From NCBI GenBank assembly GCA_027487575.1, contig JAIYDJ010000013.1:1-36484 (forward strand): a DNA stretch of 36,484 bases. Direction: 5' to 3'. Position 1 is the stretch's first letter; every line of letters starts with the position of its first letter. The translations under genes were made by a program, and so were the position numbers. Origin of the DNA: Rhodobacter sp. GTDB lineage: Bacteria; Pseudomonadota; Alphaproteobacteria; Rhodobacterales; Rhodobacteraceae. The notes beneath the pieces are model-generated. The model was not told the DNA's origin. It searched no databases and worked only from the letters and a program-made list of their open reading frames with translations. Of this stretch, positions 30,863-36,484 are shown one piece after another.

Positions 30863-33800
30863 TCCCGTTCCAGAAAAATCCCGATCCCGCTGCTGCCGTC
30901 CGACCCCGACCCGGCCTTCAGCGTGATATGGCGCGCCACGTCCAGATTGAGGTCGATGCGGCTTTCGCCATCCTGATCGACCGTGACTTCAGTATAGATC
31001 TTTTCCGTCAGGTACTTGCCTGCCGTCACCGATGCGGCACCCGTCACCGCGTCCGTCTGCACGTCCAGATTGTCCAGACCGATACCGCGCCGCAGCCGGC
31101 TTACCAGCCCCTCGCCGCCGCGCCCGGCCAGATTGGCAACCGCCCCGGCAAGCTGTGCCGCCTGAAAGGCCGACAGGTTCTGCAACCCCTGCCCGAACAG
31201 CAGCCGCGCCAGAACCTCCTCTTCGGGCAGATCGGGCGTCGAGGTAAAACTGACCACCGGGTCGGTTGCCGGGCCTTCGATCTGCACGCTGGTCACATAT
31301 CCATCGCCTTCGGATGACGCGAGCACGCTGAGAAACGGCACCAGCGCGCCTTCCAACTGCAGACGCGCGCGGGTCAGGTCCAGCCTGCGCCCCAGAATGT
31401 CCAGCCGCCCGCGGATCAGGTCGAACGCCCCGAAGGGCACGATGGCCGCGGTCGTTCCGGTCAGCGTCAGTTGCCCACCGACTTCGGCATCCAGACCACG
31501 CCCCCGTATGAACACCCGGTTCGGGGCCGAAATCACCAGATTCAATCCGAAGGCCCGGCTGGCCTGCACGCCCGCCGAAACCGCTTCGCCCAGCAACCCG
31601 GCGCGGACCCGCGTGGCGCGAACCGCCGCAGGCTCTTGCAGATGCACCAGTCCCGGCAGATCGGCAGACCCGCCGAACCCCGTGGACGGAATGCGCAGTT
31701 CGGTCTCGGTCAAGGCCAGCCGCCCGGCAATCAGCGCACCCCCTGCCAGCGGCCCGTCAATCGTCAGCGCCCCGTTCACCGTCGTCTCGTAAAGGTCCGG
31801 ATCGCGCAGCGTCACCTGCGACAGATCGACGGCCAGCGCGGCGGGGTTGGGATTGGTCAATCCGACCGATCCCCGCACTGCGAGGTTGCCGCCGCTGGAA
31901 ACCGATGCGGTCGCCTCGATCCGTGCCGACCCATTGCCCAGAACGGCCTGTGCCGCCACGTTTTCCAGCGCGAAGTTCTGCGTCGGATCGGCAATCCGCC
32001 CGTTGTCCAGCGCCACGGTCCCACTCAGCGACCCCAGCGCAAGCGGACCCTGCAACGCAAGGTTCATGCGAAGGCTGCCGGATACGACGCGCGGATCGAT
32101 GAAGGCGTTTGCCAGGGCGGCCTGTGCCGTGCCGGTGATTGTCAGATTGGCAGTCGCCCCGTTGATCCGGCCCGCAACCGCCGCGTCGATCTGCCCGGGA
32201 CCAGTGCCGCGCAGGTCCAGAACCATACCGTTGCCATCGTCGACCGCCGTTCCGCTGACCACCAGCGCGCCCGGAAACTCGGGCAGCAGGATACCGAGGT
32301 TTGCCAGTCGGGCCTGCAGGGTGACGGTGCTGACCCCGCCGCCGACCGTGCCTTGCGCGGCCACCCCGACCTGCGGGTTGTCGATGGTGATCTGTTCAAC
32401 CTCCACGCCGGCGACAGTCAGAAGAACGGCGGCCACCACAGTGCTGTCGCCCTGCAGCAACCGGTCCGCCTGCGTCTGCCCGATGGCCAGACCCTGCCCC
32501 CGCCCGTCCAGCGTGATCCGGTCGCCCAAAAGCCGCACCTGTCCGGTCAGACTGCCGCGATACCCTGCCCCCAGCACCGAAAGATCGCCCAGCCGGATAT
32601 CTGCGGTCACATCGTTCGCCGCCGTCGCCAACCGCCCGCGTGCCGTCACGTCCAACTGATTTCCCGTCAGCCGCACATCGCGCAGCGTGGTGCCCGTTTC
32701 ATCCCGCAGCACCGACGCATCGATCCGCGCCTCGCCCCGCAACAACCCGTCGAGCTGCGCGATCCCCGACTGCAGGTTTGTCCCGACCACCTCGGTCGTC
32801 ACGTCGAACGCACCGGACAAGGGGCTGCCCGCACCCTGTACCCCGATCCGACCGGCCCCGGCCAGCGGTTGCCCCGCCAGGGCCGAAAAGCGCGACAGGT
32901 CGTCGAACACGACCTCGGCCGTTCCTTCCGCAACCAGGCCATCTTCAAGACCCTGCACCGATCCGCCCAGCGTCAGGTCGTAATCCTCGCCCTGCACGAC
33001 CAGCCGCGACAGCCGCGTCTCGCCGTCGCCCTGCTGCCAGTGTCCCAGCGCCGTCCCGCTGATCTCGGGCCCCAGCGCCTGCGCCAGCGCCGGGTCGCTG
33101 GGGGCCAGCCCGAACGCCGCGAAGGTGACCGTCGCGCCCACTGTCGGCTCTGTTGTGCGGCTGATCCGCCCCGATCCCTTCAGCGTCACGCGTTCGGCCT
33201 TGAAATCGGCACGGTCCAGCCCCGTCAGATCAACGCCGCCTGACCAGCCTTCACCTTCGCGCGAGTCATAGCGCAACGACAGCGCCCCTGCGGTTACCCG
33301 AGTCTGCACATCGGCTGTCAAAGGCAGCAACAGGGGTGACCCGTCCGCCAGACCCAGCTTGCCGGTGATGTCGAACCTTTCGGGCACGCCGTCCGGGGCC
33401 AAAGCGGCCGATCCGAACAGGTCGAGCGCAGCCGCCTGCACGCGAAACACGCTCAGCGACAGTTTGCCCAGCGGATCGCGCGACCCTGCCGCGGCGATGT
33501 TGACATCGGGACCGAAGAATTCGGCATAGGCGGGCAGGAACACCGGGGCCAGATCTCCCCCCAGCGACGCGTTGAACGAATTGGTCCCGGCCCCGTCGCC
33601 AGTCAGTTGCACGTTGCCGGCAAGCCGCACGACCTCATCCGTTTTCAGCGAGATATCCGCATTGAAGGCCTCGATCGGGCCTGCGCCTTCCACGGTGAAC
33701 TCGGCCGATGGCGCGCCCGGCACACCCATCAGGCGAACGGCGATGCCGTTTTCCTGTTCGATGGCCGAAAGGTCGATCTGCAGAACGCCCGTCGCGTTGA

Positions 33801-34359
33801 CGTAGGACCCTTCCAGCGAAATGGTCGCGATCTTGGTGTCAGTCCGCTCCAGGTTGATCTTGGCATTGCCTTCGCCCCCGGCCAGTTGCATCGACGCATC
33901 CAGCCGCGCCTCGACGGGTTCGCCCAGCACCGTGGCACCCAGCACGATCTTTTCGGCCAGAATCTGCCCGATGGTCACCGACACCGGCAGTTCCGGAACC
34001 GAAAATCCGGCCGCCTCTGCCGAAGGTCCGGCGTCGCTGCTGACGGGCAGCCGGTCTACCAGAACCTCGGCGGCGGTCAGGGATGTGACCTCGACCACGC
34101 CCGAAAACAGCGCCGCCCGATTCCAGTCCAGCGCAACGTCGGTCAGCGTCAGCCACACACCGTCGCTATCCGCGATGGTCAGCTTCTGAACCGAGGCCCG
34201 CGAGGAAAGCACCCCGGCAAAGCCGGTGATCGTCACCTGCGCATCGACGGTCGAAAGGTTGTCTTCCAGCAGCGCCGTCAGATACCCGCGATCGTCCGTT
34301 TGCGCGGCTGCCACAACCGGCCACAACCCTGCCACAAGAAGAAGTGCCGCGCGTTTCAA
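30856..34359 (-). CDS. tamB: Translocation and assembly module protein TamB
   Basis: Very long beta-rich periplasmic protein (1167 residues) of the AsmA/TamB bridge family, which with TamA helps assemble outer-membrane proteins and probably carries lipid between membranes. The repetitive strands cover nearly all of it. The C-terminal DUF490 domain is recognisable by EGPATDPVVSFTSTPDLPEE, LLFGQGLQNLSAFQAAQLA and the aromatic end (LERDY). The N-terminus (KRAALLLVAGLWPVVAAAQ) looks like a cleavable signal rather than the usual membrane anchor. The start is TTG at 34359, overlapping the tamA stop as TTGA, so the pair is coupled. Confidence 0.93.
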   Translation of the reverse strand: MKRAALLLVAGLWPVVAAAQTDDRGYLTALLEDNLSTVDAQVTITGFAGVLSSRASVQKLTIADSDGVWLTLTDVALDWNRAALFSGVVEVTSLTAAEVLVDRLPVSSDAGPSAEAAGFSVPELPVSVTIGQILAEKIVLGATVLGEPVEARLDASMQLAGGEGNAKINLERTDTKIATISLEGSYVNATGVLQIDLSAIEQENGIAVRLMGVPGAPSAEFTVEGAGPIEAFNADISLKTDEVVRLAGNVQLTGDGAGTNSFNASLGGDLAPVFLPAYAEFFGPDVNIAAAGSRDPLGKLSLSVFRVQAAALDLFGSAALAPDGVPERFDITGKLGLADGSPLLLPLTADVQTRVTAGALSLRYDSREGEGWSGGVDLTGLDRADFKAERVTLKGSGRISRTTEPTVGATVTFAAFGLAPSDPALAQALGPEISGTALGHWQQGDGETRLSRLVVQGEDYDLTLGGSVQGLEDGLVAEGTAEVVFDDLSRFSALAGQPLAGAGRIGVQGAGSPLSGAFDVTTEVVGTNLQSGIAQLDGLLRGEARIDASVLRDETGTTLRDVRLTGNQLDVTARGRLATAANDVTADIRLGDLSVLGAGYRGSLTGQVRLLGDRITLDGRGQGLAIGQTQADRLLQGDSTVVAAVLLTVAGVEVEQITIDNPQVGVAAQGTVGGGVSTVTLQARLANLGILLPEFPGALVVSGTAVDDGNGMVLDLRGTGPGQIDAAVAGRINGATANLTITGTAQAALANAFIDPRVVSGSLRMNLALQGPLALGSLSGTVALDNGRIADPTQNFALENVAAQAVLGNGSARIEATASVSSGGNLAVRGSVGLTNPNPAALAVDLSQVTLRDPDLYETTVNGALTIDGPLAGGALIAGRLALTETELRIPSTGFGGSADLPGLVHLQEPAAVRATRVRAGLLGEAVSAGVQASRAFGLNLVISAPNRVFIRGRGLDAEVGGQLTLTGTTAAIVPFGAFDLIRGRLDILGRRLDLTRARLQLEGALVPFLSVLASSEGDGYVTSVQIEGPATDPVVSFTSTPDLPEEEVLARLLFGQGLQNLSAFQAAQLAGAVANLAGRGGEGLVSRLRRGIGLDNLDVQTDAVTGAASVTAGKYLTEKIYTEVTVDQDGESRIDLNLDVARHITLKAGSGSDGSSGIGIFLERDY

Positions 34360-36155
34360 AATGCCTGCCCCAGCCCGACGTAGATCTGCACGCCATCCCC
34401 CGTGTCGCCACCCACGGGCGTTGCCACATCCAGCCGGATCGGGCCGAACCCGGTCTGATAGCGCACTCCGATCCCGGCCCCCGAATGGGTTTCCGACATG
34501 TCGCCTTCAAATCCCAGTCCAACTTGCCCCACGTCGAAGAACCCCACCACGCCGATGGTCTCGGTCACCTTCACCCGCGCCTCCAGCGATCCGCCCAGAA
34601 AATGTGTGCCGCCGATCGGCAAGGATTCCAGTCCGCGCTGCACGTCGATGCCAAGCGACTGGTAGGGCTGCCCCCGCACCGTGCCGCCGCCGCCCGAATA
34701 GAACAGGTCGTCGCGCGGCGTGCCCAGCAGGCTCGACCCCAGAACCGCCCCCGCCTGCACCCGCGCGGCCAGAACGAACCGTTCCCCGAAATCCTTGTAG
34801 CCGCGCAGGTCGGTTTCCAGACGCACCCCGTTGTCCGTCGTGCCGAACCCGAGGAACGGTTTCGCCTCGGCGTCGATGTAGAACCCCTTGGTCGCATCGG
34901 TCTTGCTGTCGCGCCGGTCCCATGTGGCACCCACCGGCAGCGACAGCGAAAGATAGCGGAAATCGCCGGTCGCATCGGTGCCATCCAGAAAGTCGTAATC
35001 CAACCCCACCCGCGCCGACAGTTCTTCGGAAAAGATATGGATGAACGTCACCCCGGCGGTCGCGAAGTTGGCGGTGTAGTCTTCCTCGTCCAACCGCCCG
35101 ATGCCCAGATTGACGGCGGCGGTTGTATCGGGCCCCGGCGTCGCGGGCCGCGACAGCGTCAGGTCCAGCGTATAGTCCGTGCCGCCTTCCTGCACGCCGA
35201 TGTTGCTGACCTCGCCGGTGATTTCAAACCGCTCACCGCCGCCGAACAGGTTGCGGTGCAGCCAGCCCCCGGTCAGTTGCAGACCCGCATCCGTCGCCAG
35301 TTCCGCGCCAAAGGTATAGCGGCGTGTCGGCGCCTCGACGACCTGGATTCCGATATCCAGAAGGTCCGGCATCCGCAGTGCGTCCGCCTCTGTCAGCGTG
35401 ACCGAGCTGAAGACCCCAGTGCGCCGCAGCCGGGTTGCGGCGCGGTTCAACTCGGACACGCTGAACCGCTCACCTTCGGGCAGTCCCGCGATCTTGCGCA
35501 CGCGGGCCTCGCGCATCCGTTCCGTCCCCGTGACCGTCAGCGTGCCGAACCGCAGTTGCGGGCCCGGATCAATCCAGATCCGGGCCGACAGCAGCGCCGC
35601 CGGATGGTCGGCAACCACGTCTTCCTCGGCGACGGTCGCCTTGGCATGTCCCTGTTCGCGCCATCCCTCGACCCCGGCGGTCACCGCCGCCGCAACGATC
35701 CCGCTCAGCGCCGGTTGGCCCGCCTGAAAGCCCGCCGGCAATTCGGTCTCCCGCGCCAGAGGTTGGACGCCAACCTCGCCAAAGGCAAACCTGCGCCCGG
35801 GATCGACGGTGACCTCGATCACGCCGATCCGGTCGGGGGCATCCAGCGGCGCGATCCCCGCCGCCTCGCGTCCGTCGATACGGATGTTGATCACCGCCGA
35901 ATAATGCCCCGCCGCATAAAGCGCCGACAGAAGCCGCCCGTATTCCGCGCGGGCGTCGGCGAACAAATCCTGGGCTGCGGTGTTCTTCTCGCGTTGCTGG
36001 GTCAGAAGGATCGACGCATCGCGCAGTGACCATTCAAGGCGCGGATCGTCGCCGCGCACCACGAAATCCAGCCGGTCCAACGCCGCGCCGCCGCCGCCCG
36101 AAAGGCTGGTCAGAAGACCCGACAGCGCAAGAACCGGCAGAAGTCGACGGTGCAT
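34356..36155 (-). CDS. tamA: Outer-membrane assembly protein TamA (BamA/Omp85 family)
   Basis: Omp85-family outer-membrane protein of 599 residues. A signal peptide (MHRRLLPVLALSGLL) is followed by POTRA-type periplasmic domains (about 75-280, for example RFGTLTVTGTERMREARVRK and GLPEGERFSVSELNRA) and a C-terminal 16-strand barrel. The barrel carries the family's lid-loop motif region, visible as GGGGTVRGQPYQSLG, and ends in Phe (GLGQAF), the outer-membrane targeting signal. AAGGAA lies 5 bases before the ATG. It is transcribed with tamB, and is divergent from the aldo/keto reductase gene across 154 bases. That gap shows a 6-bp hairpin (CCGGCA/TGCCGG, 36247-36264) and little else. Confidence 0.94.
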   Translation of the reverse strand: MHRRLLPVLALSGLLTSLSGGGGAALDRLDFVVRGDDPRLEWSLRDASILLTQQREKNTAAQDLFADARAEYGRLLSALYAAGHYSAVINIRIDGREAAGIAPLDAPDRIGVIEVTVDPGRRFAFGEVGVQPLARETELPAGFQAGQPALSGIVAAAVTAGVEGWREQGHAKATVAEEDVVADHPAALLSARIWIDPGPQLRFGTLTVTGTERMREARVRKIAGLPEGERFSVSELNRAATRLRRTGVFSSVTLTEADALRMPDLLDIGIQVVEAPTRRYTFGAELATDAGLQLTGGWLHRNLFGGGERFEITGEVSNIGVQEGGTDYTLDLTLSRPATPGPDTTAAVNLGIGRLDEEDYTANFATAGVTFIHIFSEELSARVGLDYDFLDGTDATGDFRYLSLSLPVGATWDRRDSKTDATKGFYIDAEAKPFLGFGTTDNGVRLETDLRGYKDFGERFVLAARVQAGAVLGSSLLGTPRDDLFYSGGGGTVRGQPYQSLGIDVQRGLESLPIGGTHFLGGSLEARVKVTETIGVVGFFDVGQVGLGFEGDMSETHSGAGIGVRYQTGFGPIRLDVATPVGGDTGDGVQIYVGLGQAF

Positions 36156-36309
36156 TCAGTTTCCTTTTCGGCAACAGCCAACTATCACCCGACACGAAAG
36201 AAAGGGCAATCCAACCCGTTCCCGAACCTTTACACACCTGCGTGCCCCGGCAAGTCCCTGCCGGTCCACATGAACCTTCTACAACGCGCCAGACGCACCG
36301 GAGTTCCCG

Positions 36310-36484
36310 ATGACCTACATCCCCGCCGCCGACAGATATTCCCGGATGCCCTATCGCCGCTGCGGGCGGTCCGGCTTGCAACTGCCTGCCATCTCTTTGG
36401 GTTTGTGGCATAATTTCGGCCACGATACGCCGCATCAGACCAAGCGCGCCATCTGCCGGACAGCCTTCGATCACGGCATCACCC
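36310..36484 (+). CDS. Aldo/keto reductase, YghZ/GpR type (3' end beyond window)
   Basis: First 58 codons of a gene that runs off the window. The visible sequence contains MPYRRCGRSGLQLPAISLGL directly followed by WHNFGHDTP, which is the start of the YghZ/L-glyceraldehyde-3-phosphate reductase branch of aldo/keto reductases. These NADPH enzymes reduce small aldehydes such as methylglyoxal. GGAG (36299-36302) lies 7 bases before the ATG at 36310. The catalytic Tyr/Asp/Lys/His residues lie beyond the window, so function rests on the N-terminal pattern alone. Divergent from tamA. Confidence 0.85.
   Translation, partial: MTYIPAADRYSRMPYRRCGRSGLQLPAISLGLWHNFGHDTPHQTKRAICRTAFDHGIT

Noticed and set aside
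31471-33243. 590-codon plus-strand open frame opposite tamB
   Set aside because: Shadow of the long beta-rich tamB frame; Arg/Gln/Pro-rich with no recognisable domain.
34344-36029. 561-codon plus-strand open frame opposite tamA
   Set aside because: Shadow of tamA, which has full Omp85 signatures and a C-terminal Phe.
36247-36264. 6-bp hairpin CCGGCA/TGCCGG before the aldo/keto reductase
   Set aside because: Short, GC-rich, no T-run and no link to the ribosome binding site; expected often by chance at this base composition.
1-36484. Search by eye for tRNA/rRNA genes, CRISPR repeats, insertion sequences, integrases or att sites
   Set aside because: None recognised; the window is nearly filled by coding genes with uniform base composition and no transposase or integrase-like product.

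Overview
The window is high-GC DNA with the gene content of an alphaproteobacterium of the Rhodobacteraceae (Rhodobacterales) type, and one that makes bacteriochlorophyll. It opens inside the bacteriochlorophyll magnesium-chelatase operon (bchI-bchD-bchO). The rest is chromosomal housekeeping and cell-envelope genes in an order I associate with this family. I saw no rRNA, tRNA, CRISPR array, insertion sequence or prophage gene, and no gene-free stretch longer than about 210 bases.

Layout. 1-3260: the end of a photosynthesis gene cluster (bchI, bchD, bchO), closed by a GC-rich hairpin. 3337-5931: amino-acid synthesis, with argG and ilvA divergent. 5928-8121: a signalling pair (an Hpt phosphotransfer protein, and a receiver plus PP2C phosphatase) and a Nudix hydrolase. 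8198-10915: hslO (Hsp33), a CoA-type Nudix hydrolase and a CCA-adding enzyme, translationally coupled. 10972-14663: two tandem half-size ABC exporters. 14734-15963: a 5-methyluridine-type RNA methyltransferase. 16044-17843: an envelope group made of an L,D-transpeptidase lipoprotein, a CAP-domain lipoprotein and a Tat-type L,D-transpeptidase. 17993-20206: a 60-aa secreted protein, ferrochelatase, and a methyltransferase-like protein. 20235-22551: comF, glutaredoxin, a nitrilase-family amidase and a MarR regulator.

22548-29933 reads as an exopolysaccharide region: an NAD-dependent epimerase, an initiating sugar-phosphate transferase, a membrane NDP-sugar dehydratase of the WbpM/FlaA1 type, a YjbH outer-membrane protein, a YjbF/GfcB lipoprotein, and two small secreted proteins. 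30026-36155 holds a YihY/BrkB membrane protein and the tamA-tamB outer-membrane assembly pair. The window ends in the first codons of an aldo/keto reductase.

The most interesting signal is a family of three small secreted proteins (60, 78 and 75 aa; genes at 17993, 29262 and 29706). Each has a signal peptide, a mature end starting Gly-Gly, a short linker and a Gly-Gly-x-x-(I/V)-Pro-Leu hydrophobic core. Two lie directly behind yjbH-yjbF, where enterobacterial yjb/gfc operons carry the unexplained small protein YjbE/GfcA. Their leaders also contain structure: a hairpin that buries the ribosome binding site of the 78-aa gene, a 12-bp stem just before the ribosome binding site of the 60-aa gene, and an ATTGCAATT element about 110-120 bases before two of the start codons. 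Annotations rest on reading motifs by eye; no database search was possible.
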